DNA from: Bog-756 sp963725395
Lineage (GTDB): Bacteria; Actinomycetota; Acidimicrobiia; Acidimicrobiales; RAAP-2
Assembly: GCA_963725395.1 (NCBI GenBank)
Contig: CAVRYH010000002.1
Coordinates: 603,840 to 667,839, forward strand
Direction: 5' to 3'
DNA length: 64,000 nt
Position numbers and translations under genes: made by a program. Each line of letters begins with the position of its first letter. Within the stretch, counting starts at the first letter, position 1. Below are positions 42,336 through 51,800 of the stretch, in pieces. The notes beneath the pieces were generated by a model. That model was not told the DNA's origin. It saw only the letters and a list, made by a program, of their open reading frames with translations, and searched no databases.

Positions 42336-43589
42336 TCACACCACCATCATTGACGAGTTGGACCCGCTCTGTGAGGCGAGCAGCCCCGCCGCAAATCCGC
42401 TGGCCAGCGCGGCGTCGCCCAGCAGCCCCTCGGGACCCACCCAGTCCCCGGCCATCACGACCCCGGGCACCCCGGTGGACGTGACGGCCGGCCGGCCGGC
42501 CGTGCCGCCGCTCGCGGCCCGGGGAAGGGTCCCCGACACGGTCATGGCGGCGAGGAATCGTCGGGTGACCACATCGTCGGGGAGAACGCCCGCCGCAGCC
42601 ACCAGGCCTTCCAGCGACGCCCGGTCCTCGGCGGCGCTTCGGGCCCCGTAGCGGATGGCGGCCATCACCGCGGCGCCCGCCGGCGCCTGCCGGGCGGGAG
42701 GCGACTGCACGGTGGCGTAGAGCGGGGCGTCCAGAGCCAGCAGGTAGCCCGGCTCGGGGACCCGGCTCAGGCCGAGGTCGAGGCAGGCCGCCGTCACCGG
42801 GGGCCCGAGGTCACCCCATCCCGGGTCCTCCGGCAGGAGCCGCCGTACGGCAGCCGGGCCCCCGGCGGCCACGACCACACGGTGGGCCGCCATGGTGCCG
42901 TTCGTCGTCACCACCTCCACGCCGTCGCCCAGGGCATGGACACCGACGGCCTCGACCCCGGTCCGGACCGCAAGGGGTGCCGACAACGAATCGATGAGCG
43001 GGGTCCAGCCCCCGTGGAGGTAGAGGACGCCACCGCCGCTGGCCGTCTGGAGCTGGGCCACCACCGCACCGGCACTGAATTCTGCGGTGTCGTCGGAGTA
43101 GGTGCTGAGACGGACGAGGGCCCGCACCACCGCCTCCGCGTCAGGGCGCAGGTGGCGGTCTGCGAGCCATTCGTCGAGAGACACCCGGTCGAGGTCGTGG
43201 GGCCTCAGCGATCGGAGGCCGGCGAACACCCTGACGAGTTGGGCCTTCGATCGGCCGCTCAGCACCCCCGTCCGGAGGATGGAGGCCGGACCGGTCGGCA
43301 GGAGGTGCAGGCTTCCACCGCTCAGAGCACGGTAGCGGGCCAACGGCGGGGCGGCACCCGTCGGCGGGACTCCGAGCGAACGGAGCACCCGCATGCCCGC
43401 CCCGGCGGCGTAGAGGGCGTGGGCCCCCATGTTGAGCGTGAATCCCTCACGCTCAACGGTTCGCGCCCGCCCTCCGGTCTGGTGGGCGTCGAGGACGACC
43501 ACCCGGGCCCCCCGCTGCTGGGCGGTGGCACCGGCGGCCAACCCGGCCAGACCCCCTCCGACGACGATGACATCGAGACGGTTGCTCAT
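42336..43589 (-). CDS. FAD-dependent NAD(P)-binding oxidoreductase (phytoene desaturase-like fold)
   Basis: A 417-residue flavoprotein. It starts MSNRLDVIVVGGGLAGLAAG, then VVVLDAHQTGGRARTVEREG and FTLNMGAHALYAAGAGMRVL, the pattern of amine-oxidase/phytoene-dehydrogenase-like proteins. Its C-terminal FAD segment is GVVMAGDWVGPEGLLGDAAL. The ATG at 43589 is favoured because it begins right before the dinucleotide fold and follows GGGGT. It is in one unit with the ECF41 sigma gene, so it is probably a target or signal partner of that factor. The substrate is unknown. Confidence 0.82.
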   Translation of the reverse strand: MSNRLDVIVVGGGLAGLAAGATAQQRGARVVVLDAHQTGGRARTVEREGFTLNMGAHALYAAGAGMRVLRSLGVPPTGAAPPLARYRALSGGSLHLLPTGPASILRTGVLSGRSKAQLVRVFAGLRSLRPHDLDRVSLDEWLADRHLRPDAEAVVRALVRLSTYSDDTAEFSAGAVVAQLQTASGGGVLYLHGGWTPLIDSLSAPLAVRTGVEAVGVHALGDGVEVVTTNGTMAAHRVVVAAGGPAAVRRLLPEDPGWGDLGPPVTAACLDLGLSRVPEPGYLLALDAPLYATVQSPPARQAPAGAAVMAAIRYGARSAAEDRASLEGLVAAAGVLPDDVVTRRFLAAMTVSGTLPRAASGGTAGRPAVTSTGVPGVVMAGDWVGPEGLLGDAALASGFAAGLLASQSGSNSSMMVV

Positions 43590-43677
43590 ACCCCATTTGA
43601 CGCCGCTCGGCACCGGATCGTGACAGGTCCTCGACGCCACCGGTCGCCCGGGCCCGCGGGTGGCGTCGGGGAAGAGG

Positions 43678-44154
43678 TCAGTCCCTGGCCGGCGTGATGT
43701 TCTGGAGCCGCACCTCACCGTGGGCGACGAGGGCGCCCGCGGCGTCGGTGACGTCGACCTTCCAGAGCTGCTGGGTTCGGCCCTGGTTGAGTGCGACCGC
43801 CTGGACCAGCACCTGACCCGAGGTCAGCGAGCGCAGGAAGTGCGTGGTGTTGGTGAGGCCGACGGCGACCTCGCCCCGCTCCTCCACGGCCGCGCAGGCA
43901 CCGATGCTGGCGGCGCTCTCGACGGCGGTCGTGTAGACGCCTCCGTGCACGATCCCCCACGGTGTGTGATGCCGTGCGTCGAGCTCGATGTGACCTCGGA
44001 CCGTCGCCGGTGTCACCTCGTCGACCACGAGGCCGGCCGACGTGACGAACTCGCCGGACATCTCGGGCGACCCCGCCCGAAGGGTCGCCCGACCACCGGT
44101 CACCTGCCTCCCACCGGCGCTGGCCACGGCACGATCGGCCGACCCTCCGCTCAT
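43678..44154 (-). CDS. PaaI family thioesterase (hot-dog fold)
   Basis: A 158-residue single hot-dog protein. Residues 60-76 hold the active-site segment (HHTPWGIVHGGVYTTAVES, with the H-G-G-x-x-x-x-x-x-E/D motif of PaaI/YdiI). Then come VGLTNTTHFLRSLTSGQVLV and LWKVDVTDAAGALVAHGEVR. It hydrolyses a CoA thioester, commonly phenylacetyl-type or hydroxyacyl-CoA. It stands alone; a possible palindromic site (AACT-N4-AGTT, near 44204-44215) lies upstream in the region shared with the MFS-MerR operon. Confidence 0.85.
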   Translation of the reverse strand: MSGGSADRAVASAGGRQVTGGRATLRAGSPEMSGEFVTSAGLVVDEVTPATVRGHIELDARHHTPWGIVHGGVYTTAVESAASIGACAAVEERGEVAVGLTNTTHFLRSLTSGQVLVQAVALNQGRTQQLWKVDVTDAAGALVAHGEVRLQNITPARD

Positions 44155-44308
44155 GGCCGACGCTCCGGTCGGGGGGCGGAGATCGAAAGAGCCCCACGCG
44201 GGTAACTAGTCAGTTGTGTCATGGAACTAACTCTAGGCGCTCGGGAACGGGTCGGGCAACGTCCCTGTCGCCCGGCGACGGTCGCGCCGAGCAGATATAT
44301 TAACGTGG

Positions 44309-44328
44309 ACGTCAAGATAACTTCACGT
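44309..44328 (+). promoter_or_regulatory. MerR-type operator dyad
   Basis: Left half ACGTCAAGAT and right half AACTTCACGT form a near-perfect 20-bp inverted repeat, with the CAAG-CTT-like core seen in MerR/SoxR operators. It lies 48 bases upstream of the exporter gene whose next gene encodes a MerR regulator. I could not place a convincing 19-bp-spaced -35/-10 pair around it. Confidence 0.55.
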
Positions 44329-44376
44329 ACGGGTAGGCATGCGAGTTGGGTGGGATCACGAATTGAGTAGCCGACG

Positions 44377-46320
44377 ATGGAGAACGGACCCGACGATGGC
44401 CGAGGAGCGAAGACTGCCGTGTTCCAGAGGCTGAAGGACGACAGGCTCGCACGAACGAGGAACGCTGGCGGTTCCCTCGCCGAGCTGCCGCCCAACTACA
44501 AGTGGATCGCGTTGTTCATCTCGACCCTCGGGATGCTCATGGCCACCATCGACGGTTCCATCGTGCTCATCGCCCTCCCCGACATCTTCCGGGGCATCGG
44601 GATCGACCCGCTCCAACCGGGCAACACCTTCTATCTCCTGTGGATGATCCTGGGCTTCCTGGTCGTCACGAGTGTGCTCGTCGTCAGTCTCGGGCGCATG
44701 GGCGACATCTACGGCCGCGTCCGCACGTACAACCTGGGCTTCGCCGTGTTCACCTTCTTCTCCCTAATGCTGAGCATCACCTGGATGACCGGGCACACGG
44801 CGGGCGTGTGGCTGATCACCATGCGGGTGTTCCAGGGTGTCGGCGCCGCCATGCTGATGGCCAACTCGTCAGCCATCCTCACCGATGTGTTCCCCGACAA
44901 CCAACGGGGCATGGCCCTCGGGGTGAACCAGGCCGCAGCCTTCAGCGGCACGTTCATCGGCCTCGTCCTCGGAGGTGTCCTCGCCCCGATCAACTGGCGG
45001 CTCATCTTCTTGGTCTCGGTGCCCATCGGTCTGTTCGCCACGGTCTTCGGCTACCTGAAGCTCCACGAGACCAGCCCGAGGCGGCCGGCGCGCATCGACT
45101 GGCCGGGGAACATCACCTTCGCGCTCGGGCTGATCCTGGTCATGGTGGGCATCACCTACGGCATCGAACCCTACGACCACCACGTGATGGGTTGGACCAG
45201 TCCGACGGTCATCGGCGCACTGGTTCTGGGCGTGGTCCTGCTGGTCGCCTTCTGCGTCATCGAGACCAAGGTGCCCCAGCCGATGTTCCGTCTCCAGCTG
45301 TTCAAGATCCGCGCCTTCACGAGCGGGGTGCTGGCCAGCTTCCTGGCCGCCCTCAGCCGGGGCGGCCTGATGTTCATGCTGATCATCTGGCTCCAGGGGA
45401 TCTGGCTGCCCCTCCACGGCTACGCCTTCAGCGTGACGCCGTTGTGGGCCGGCATCGCCATGCTCCCCCTCACCATGGGATTCCTGATCGCGGGGCCTGT
45501 CTCTGGCGTGTTGTCGGACCGCTACGGGGCCCGGCCGTTCGCCACCGGCGGCATGCTCGGTGCGGCCGTCTGCTTCGCCCTCCTCGAGTTCCTCCCGGTC
45601 GACTTCCCCTACTGGGCGTTCGCCGTGCTCCTGCTGCTCACGGGCTTGACCATGGCGGCCTTCGGATCGCCCAACCGGGCCGGGGTCATGAACAGCCTCC
45701 CCGCCCAGCACCGGGGAGCCGGCTCCGGCATGAACACCACGTTCCAGAACTCGGCCCAGGTGCTGTCCATCGGGATCTTCTTCACGCTGATGATCGTCGG
45801 GTTGATGGCGACGCTCCCCGAGAACCTGCTGCACGGGCTGACGGCCCACGGGGTGCCGAGCAGTGTGGCCGAGGGCGTGGCCCACCTGTCGCCGGTGTCG
45901 ACGCTGTTCGCCGCCTTCTTGGGCTACGACCCGGTTCAGCACCTGATCGGCACCCACGCGCTCAGCCAGCTCACCGCCGCCCAGCAACAGGCACTGACCG
46001 GCCGCAGCTTCTTCCCCGGACTGATCAGCGCCCCGTTCCGGTCCGGGCTCCACGCCGCGCTCGACTTCGCCATCGTGGCGAGCCTGTTGGCCGCCGGCGC
46101 ATCGTGGCTGCGGGGTGGGCGCTACGTGTACTCCGAGGGCGACGAGGCTGGTGCGTCCGCTGGGCCGGCAACGGGGAGCGGGGTTGACGCGGCCAAGACG
46201 GTGGTCGGGGCCGGTCCCGGCGCTGCTGACGGCGACCATCGGGCGCCCCAGGGACCACCGGTCCCGGTGGGCGCGCTCGACACCACGAGGGTGGGGCCAC
46301 CCCGGGGAGGGTCCTCGTGA
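44377..46320 (+). CDS. MFS transporter, DHA2 family, with long C-terminal tail
   Basis: A 647-residue exporter with about 14 membrane helices. Landmarks are ISTLGMLMATIDGSIVLIAL (DHA2 motif D1), LGRMGDIYGRVRTYNLGFAV (motif A), RVFQGVGAAMLMANSSAILT (motif B) and NQAAAFSGTFIGLVLGGVLA (motif C). An insert of about 75 residues (PENLLHGLTAHGVPSSVAEG and following) lies between the last two helices, and a low-complexity cytosolic tail of about 70 residues follows. It probably exports toxic organic compounds. It overlaps the MerR gene by GTGA, so the pump and its regulator are co-translated and probably autoregulated through the dyad upstream. Confidence 0.9.
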   Translation: MENGPDDGRGAKTAVFQRLKDDRLARTRNAGGSLAELPPNYKWIALFISTLGMLMATIDGSIVLIALPDIFRGIGIDPLQPGNTFYLLWMILGFLVVTSVLVVSLGRMGDIYGRVRTYNLGFAVFTFFSLMLSITWMTGHTAGVWLITMRVFQGVGAAMLMANSSAILTDVFPDNQRGMALGVNQAAAFSGTFIGLVLGGVLAPINWRLIFLVSVPIGLFATVFGYLKLHETSPRRPARIDWPGNITFALGLILVMVGITYGIEPYDHHVMGWTSPTVIGALVLGVVLLVAFCVIETKVPQPMFRLQLFKIRAFTSGVLASFLAALSRGGLMFMLIIWLQGIWLPLHGYAFSVTPLWAGIAMLPLTMGFLIAGPVSGVLSDRYGARPFATGGMLGAAVCFALLEFLPVDFPYWAFAVLLLLTGLTMAAFGSPNRAGVMNSLPAQHRGAGSGMNTTFQNSAQVLSIGIFFTLMIVGLMATLPENLLHGLTAHGVPSSVAEGVAHLSPVSTLFAAFLGYDPVQHLIGTHALSQLTAAQQQALTGRSFFPGLISAPFRSGLHAALDFAIVASLLAAGASWLRGGRYVYSEGDEAGASAGPATGSGVDAAKTVVGAGPGAADGDHRAPQGPPVPVGALDTTRVGPPRGGSS

Positions 46321-46784
46321 CGGCGACGAGGAATGACACGCAGGCGGCGCCGCTGGTGCTCAGGATTGGGGAAGTGGCCAAGCTGACCGGCCTGACCACC
46401 CGCACGCTCCGCTACTGGGAGGAACAGGGACTGATCCGCCCGAGCAGCTACCGGGGGAGGGGGGAGCGCCTCTACTCCTCGACGGATATGGCCCGCGTGA
46501 CCAGGATCAAGGACCTCCAGGAGCTGCTGGGTTTCTCGCTCGCCGAGGTCAGAGTGGTGCTCGACACCGAGGACGTCGAGACGCTCGACCGGCTCCGCTC
46601 GGAGTTCCGCTGGGGGGATTCGCCTCCCGACGAGCGGAGGCAGCTGCTCGACGAGGCCATCGAGGCCAACGAGAAGCTGCTGGAGCGGCTGGACACCACG
46701 TTGTCCCGCATCCGTGCCTTCCGCGACGAGCGGGCCGCCAAGGCGGTGCGGCTGCGGGAGCTGCGAGACCAGGCCCACGGGTGA
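46317..46784 (+). CDS. MerR family transcriptional regulator
   Basis: A 155-residue regulator. The winged helix-turn-helix is LRIGEVAKLTGLTTRTLRYW, EEQGLIRPSSYRGRGERLYS and MARVTRIKDLQELLGFSLAE, as in MerR proteins. A long coiled coil follows (about 95-150). There is no cysteine at the metal-binding positions and no separate ligand domain, so it probably senses a small organic effector through the short C-terminus. A GGGGAGGG site lies just before its GTG inside the exporter gene. It very likely controls the exporter operon. Confidence 0.9.
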   Translation: MTATRNDTQAAPLVLRIGEVAKLTGLTTRTLRYWEEQGLIRPSSYRGRGERLYSSTDMARVTRIKDLQELLGFSLAEVRVVLDTEDVETLDRLRSEFRWGDSPPDERRQLLDEAIEANEKLLERLDTTLSRIRAFRDERAAKAVRLRELRDQAHG

Positions 46785-46881
46785 CCGGGTGGTCCACGCC
46801 GGCCGCGGGCGGACCGACTGAGTAAGGCACCTGCGGGTGAGTGCCACCGTGTGCTCGCCGGCCCGAGAGAGGAGGAATGTC

Positions 46882-47631
46882 GTGACGGGAGACCCGATGC
46901 GAGCCGAGACCGTCCGGATCGACGGCCACGGTGGCGACGAGATCGAGGCCTATTTGGCCCAGCCCCTCGACGGGGCGTCCACCGGGGCCGTGGTGGTCAT
47001 CCACCACATGCCCGGGTACGACGAGGCCACCAAGGAGATCACGAGGAGGTTCGCCTCCCGCGGCTATCTCGCCATCTGCCCGAACCTCTACACACGGGAG
47101 GCACCCGGTGCGAGCCCCGACGATGCAGCCGCCGCGGCACGGGCCCAGGGTGGGGTGCCCGATGATCGTCTCGTGGGCGATGTGGGGGGTGCCGCGACCT
47201 TCCTGCGCTCCCTGGGTTCGTCGAACGGGAAGGTGGCCACCATCGGCTACTGCTCGGGCGGGCGCCAGTCGTTCCTGGCCGCCTGTAGCCTGCAGCTCGA
47301 CGCCGCCGTGGACTGCTACGGCGCGTTCGTGGTCGGCACCCCTCCCGAGGGGTACCGGCTCAGCGTCGAGCCCATCGTCCATCTGGCCCCTCACCTGTCG
47401 TGCCCGCTGTTGGGCCTGTTCGGGGCCGAGGACCAGTTCCCGTCCCCCGAACAGGTGGACGAGCTCGAGGCGGCGCTGAAGGAAGCCGACAAGGAGTTCG
47501 AGTTCCACTCGTTCCCCAATGCCGGACACGGCTTCTTCGCCACGGATCGCCCCAGTTACCGTCCCGAGGCGGCCGTCGAGGGATGGGAGTTGATCTGGGA
47601 GTTCTTCGGCCGGCATCTCACCGCCGACTGA
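46882..47631 (+). CDS. Dienelactone hydrolase family protein
   Basis: A 249-residue alpha/beta hydrolase. The nucleophile is C124 in TIGYCSGGRQS (Cys, as in true dienelactone hydrolases). The acid is D in LLGLFGAEDQFPSPEQ and the histidine is in NAGHGFFATDRPSYR. VVVIHHMPGYDEATKEITRR is the usual N-terminal strand-turn. It opens dienelactones or similar esters in aromatic degradation. The GTG at 46882 follows GGAGG (46871-46875) at normal spacing, so I prefer it to upstream GTG/ATG codons. It may belong with the following DUF6295 gene. Confidence 0.88.
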   Translation: MTGDPMRAETVRIDGHGGDEIEAYLAQPLDGASTGAVVVIHHMPGYDEATKEITRRFASRGYLAICPNLYTREAPGASPDDAAAAARAQGGVPDDRLVGDVGGAATFLRSLGSSNGKVATIGYCSGGRQSFLAACSLQLDAAVDCYGAFVVGTPPEGYRLSVEPIVHLAPHLSCPLLGLFGAEDQFPSPEQVDELEAALKEADKEFEFHSFPNAGHGFFATDRPSYRPEAAVEGWELIWEFFGRHLTAD

Positions 47632-47695
47632 CCGGCCACGACGGGCGACCGCCGGCCACCGCCAGTTTCTGTCATCCAATCGAAAGGACGCCACC

Positions 47696-47986
47696 GTGTG
47701 CACTTACCAGACGATCACCGTGCCCATGGAGGGCAGCGGCAAGGGAGCCCAAGGCTGGTTCCCGCTGACCGACGCCAGTGTCTACTTCGACCATCCGGTG
47801 CACGCCCGGGCCGAGCACACCCTGAACATCGACCTCATCAACCCGTCGAGGGGTGCCGGAGCGCGGGTGGCTGTCGAACTCGACGCGGGTTCGGCCCGTG
47901 CACTGGCCGAGGGCATCATCCGGATGCTCGACAACGTTCCACCCGGACTGATCGGGACCGGCTCGCCCACCCCGTCACGGGCCTGA
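47696..47986 (+). CDS. DUF6295 family protein
   Basis: A 96-residue protein that begins MCTYQTITVPMEGSGKGAQG and continues WFPLTDASVYFDHPVHARAE, HTLNIDLINPSRGAGARVAV and ELDAGSARALAEGIIRMLD. Every segment fits the DUF6295 pattern as I remember it; function is unknown in the family. The GTG at 47696 follows GAAAGGA. It comes 65 bases after the dienelactone hydrolase, a neighbour often seen with it, which suggests a shared role. The invariant Cys2 and three His residues could bind metal, but that is speculation. Confidence 0.8.
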   Translation: MCTYQTITVPMEGSGKGAQGWFPLTDASVYFDHPVHARAEHTLNIDLINPSRGAGARVAVELDAGSARALAEGIIRMLDNVPPGLIGTGSPTPSRA

Positions 47987-48030
47987 GGATTGCGGCCGGA
48001 AGCACGGGGCCGGGCCGCGACGGTCGATCG

Positions 48031-48656
48031 CTACTGGAGCGGCGGCATCTGTCCCGGAGGCGCGGGTGGTGGCGGAGGCGCCTGGCCGGGTGTGCCCCCT
48101 GGGGTGGATACGCAGGCGGCGCGGCCGGTGGCGGAGGCGCCTGGCCGGCCGGGGGATAGCCGGGCTGTTGGGTGTAGCCGGGTTGCGGCGGTGGGTAGCC
48201 AGCGGCCGCCGGATACTGGTTGCCGTATCCACCACCGGTCCTGACGCCGGCCGGTCCGGCCGGACCGCGGTACTGGCTCTTCCCCAGCCACAGGATGTAC
48301 CAGAAGATGACTGACAGGAGCACCAGCCCCACCGTGAAACCGGCGCCGTGCCCGAAGCTCTTCGATACGTCGTGGAGCACGATGATCGACACCACCAGCA
48401 GGCCGATGCTGCCGACGAAGGGCACGAAGACCAGCAGGAGGAACCAGGCCCAGCTGGCCGGCCGACCCGCCACCCTCAGGAGCACGATGAAGTTGTAGAT
48501 GGGGATGAACGCCGCCCACGCCGGCTCACCCTGCGGGGCGGCCTTCTGGTAGGAGCCGTATACGCCCAGGGCGAAGATGATGTACAGAGCGACGTACACC
48601 ACGAGCAGGAGGGCTCCCCCCGCCCCGGAACTCGATGCCAACAGCAGATGTCCCAT
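48031..48656 (-). CDS. DUF5684-like membrane protein (tail frameshifted)
   Basis: Four membrane helices in the first 125 residues: LLLVVYVALYIIFALGVYGS, then WAAFIPIYNFIVLLRVAGRP, SWAWFLLLVFVPFVGSIGLL and FTVGLVLLSVIFWYILWLG, the DUF5684 layout. A Pro/Tyr/Gln/Gly-rich tail follows. As given, the tail runs into an Arg-rich stretch overlapping the convergent DUF6295 gene. One missing base in the CCCC-A-GGGGG region (48095-48104) would let it end GGTPGQAPPPPPAPPGQMPP just before a TAG at 48031. I give the repaired end. The ATG at 48656 follows GGGAGA. Function unknown. Confidence 0.75.
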
Positions 48657-48776
48657 GGTGTCTCCCTAGGGCGCCGATGCCCGATCGTGAGCGGTTGCTT
48701 ACCATTTGTTAGCACCTTCACCCTCCTGATGCGTCGATGCTGCACGAGCCATCGACCACCCCGTCGGACGGCGCGG

Positions 48777-48804
48777 CGGAGGGCCGCCTGTGGGTGGCCC
48801 TCCG
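48777..48804. promoter_or_regulatory. 9-bp inverted repeat upstream of recC
   Basis: CGGAGGGCC (48777-48785) and GGCCCTCCG (48796-48804) pair perfectly around a 10-base spacer. It lies 54 bases upstream of the recC -10 candidate, in the 215-base divergent region. It may be an operator or a transcription barrier. Confidence 0.4.
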
Positions 48805-48857
48805 GACCCGTGCGAGCCCTTCTTGGTCGAGGGCGGAACCGAGTCACACCTCGTGAG

Positions 48858-48863
48858 TAGGGT
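48858..48863 (+). promoter_or_regulatory. -10 element, leaderless start of recC
   Basis: TAGGGT ends 8 bases before the ATG at 48872. No ribosome-binding site is present. The whole recCBD operon is probably read from here. Confidence 0.45.
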
Positions 48864-48871
48864 CGGTCGCC

Positions 48872-51800
48872 ATGATGCACCTCTACTCGGGCGGCTCGGC
48901 CGCGGTCCTCTGCGAGAAGCTCGCCGAGGTCGTCTCCGAGGCACCGGCCGACCCGCTGGCACCCGAGTGGATGGCGGTGCCGTCGGACGGAATGCGGAGG
49001 TGGGTCACGCTCGAGCTGGCCCGCCACCTGGGCGCGTCGACCCCCGGTAGCGGCGACGGGATCGCCGCCAACTTCGTCCACGCCTACCCGGGCACCCTGC
49101 GCAACCTCCTCCTTGGCGCCGACCGGGCCGATCCGGACGCCGACCCCTGGCTGATCGATCGCATGGTGTGGACCGTCCTGGAGGTCCTCGAGGAGCGCTC
49201 CGACGATCCGCTCCTGGCCGAACTGGCTTCGCCCCCCTCCGGATCATCGCGGTTCGCCCGGGCGCGCCGGGTGGCCGACCTCTTCGATCGCTACCATCTC
49301 CACCGACCCGACATGGTCCGCGCCTGGGCGGCAGGGCGGCCGATCGACGGCACGGGACGCCCGATCCGGGACCATGCCCTCTGGCAGCCGCATCTGTGGC
49401 GGATGGTGCGGGAGGTGGTCGGTGAGGCGAGCCCGCCAGAACGCCTGCCCGGTCTCGTTTCCCGGCTGGGCGAAGGTGACCTCGTCCTCGAGGTACCGGC
49501 TCGGCTCCTCCTCTTCGGGTTCACGGTGCTGCCCGGTGGCGAGTTCATGGACATCGCCCACGCGGCCGCCGTCCACCACGAGGTCCATTTCTTCGTGCTC
49601 GAACCGTTCCGGCCGGGGCGCAACCGATCCTCGGATGTTCCTCACGACCCGGACGGCCAGCCCCTCCTCCGGTCGTGGGGTCGGCTCTCACGGGAGACGG
49701 CCCAGCTCCTCGACGAAGGAGAGGCCGCCGGCCTCACGCCGATCGAGCGGATCGAATCGGACCCGGCCACCCCGACGCCCGTCACGGTGCTCGAACGTCT
49801 CCAGCACGACATCCGGACCGATTCCGTGTCGCGGCCCGCCCCGATCGACCCGGCCGACCGTTCGATCCGCTTCCACGCCTGCTACGGCCCGATGAGGCAG
49901 GTCCAGGCGCTCCGTGACGCGCTACTCCACCTCCTAGACGAACCGGGCTCGGACCTCAGGGAGGAGGACGTCCTCGTGCTGTGCCCGGCCCTCGACCGAT
50001 TCGCACCGCTCATCGAGGCGGTATTCGGTCGCCGATCCGATCCGAGCGGCGACGGCCCGTCGACGCCCCGGAACGGGTCCGTGCCCGGGACCCGGGCCGG
50101 TCCGCCCGCGCTGCGGTTCAGAATCGCCGACCGATCCATCCGTGCCACCAACCCGATCCTCGGGGCCACCGCGGCCCTGCTCGAGCTGGTCCAAGGTCGT
50201 CTCGAGGCGCCGGCCGTGCTCGACTTCCTCGCCCTGCCATCTGTGCGTGAGCGGTTCCGCTTCGACGATGCGGACCTGGCCACCATGGCCGAATGGGTGG
50301 CCGGAACCGAAGTCCGGTGGGGCTTCGATCCGGAGCAACGCGCCAGGTTCGGGATTCCCGAGGCGATCACCACCAACACCTGGCAGGCCGCGCTCGACCG
50401 TCTGCTGCTCGGAGCGGCGGTCCACGACGACGGGCGCCACCTCGCAGTGGGAGGCGTCGCGCCCTTCGGGGTCGAGGGCGGGGACGTCGAGGTGCTCGGA
50501 CGGCTGGCCGAGGCGCTCCGGGTCCTGGCCGGCCTGTCCGACCTCACCACCGAGACCCGGACGGTCGCCGCCTGGGTGGAGGCGCTGAGGTCGGCCACTG
50601 AGGAAATGTTCGCTGCTCCCCGCGATGCACCGTGGCAGATGGAGGGGCTCCAGAGGGCCCTGGCGTCGGTGGTCGAGTCGGCCACGAGCGGGGGTACGTC
50701 CTCCATGGTCCCCCTCACCTACCCCGACGTCCGGCGTCTGTTCGAGGGCCAGCTCGAGAAAAGCGTCGGACGGCCCGACTACTTCCGCGGTGGGGTCACC
50801 TTCACGTCCATGACCCCGCTGCGCTGGGTGCCCTTCCGGGTGGTCTGCATCCTCGGGATGGACCAGACGGCCTTTGGGTCCGCGGCCGCTGCCGTCGACG
50901 ACCTGGTGGCCGCCGCCCCCCGTCCCGGCGATCGTGACCCGCGGGCCGAAGCCCGCCAGGCACTCCTCGAGGCGGTCCTGGCTTGCGGGGACCACCTCAT
51001 GGTTGTGCGCGACGGCCAGGACGTCCGCACCAATCAGGAGGTCCCCCGGTCGGTGGTGGCCGCCGAACTCTTCGACGCGGTGGTGGCGCTGGCCGCACCC
51101 GACCAGCGTGCGTCCCTCGCCGACGGGCTCGAAGTGTCCCATCCCCGCCACTCCTTCGACGAGAGGTGCTTCATCGGGGGCATGCTGGGCGAGCCGGGGC
51201 CCTGGGGCTTCGATCCGTCCGACCTCGAGGGGGCGCGGGCCCGGCGGCGGCGCTCCACCAGCGAGCGGCCCTTCCTTTCGGGCGTGCTCCCCGGCCGGGA
51301 CACCGGAGTGGTCGACCTTGCCGGCCTCCAGTCCTTCTTCGCCAACCCGGTGTCCGCATTCGTCGCCCGGGCCATTGAGGCGCGCCTGCCGCGCCAGGAG
51401 GAGCGCCAGTCGACGCGGCTGCCCGTCCAACCGGATCCTCTCGAAACGTGGCGGATCGGTGACCGAATGTTGAGGGCCCGTCTCGACGGGACCGACCGTG
51501 ACGGTTGGCTCAGGATGGAACGAGCCCACGGCACACTCCCTCCTGGTGTGCTCGAGGACCAGCTGGTGGACGAGCTCGACGACATGGTGGCCGCCATCAT
51601 CGCCGAGGCCGACGTTCTGCGGGTCGGTCACGGGCGTGCCGAGCTCTTCGAGGTGGACGTGGAGATCGGTGACGACATGCGTATCGTGGGGACGGTCCCG
51701 CTCCGGCTGGAGGCTCCCGAGCCCGGTCCCGCCCGCGTGCAGTACTCCAGGGTCAAACCGGCCCATCGTCTCGCGGTGTGGTTGGACCTCATGGCCCTGG

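Noticed and set aside
44869..46239. 456-codon reverse frame inside the MFS exporter gene
   Set aside because: Gly/Glu/His-rich shadow. The forward frame has 14 membrane helices and DHA2 motifs.
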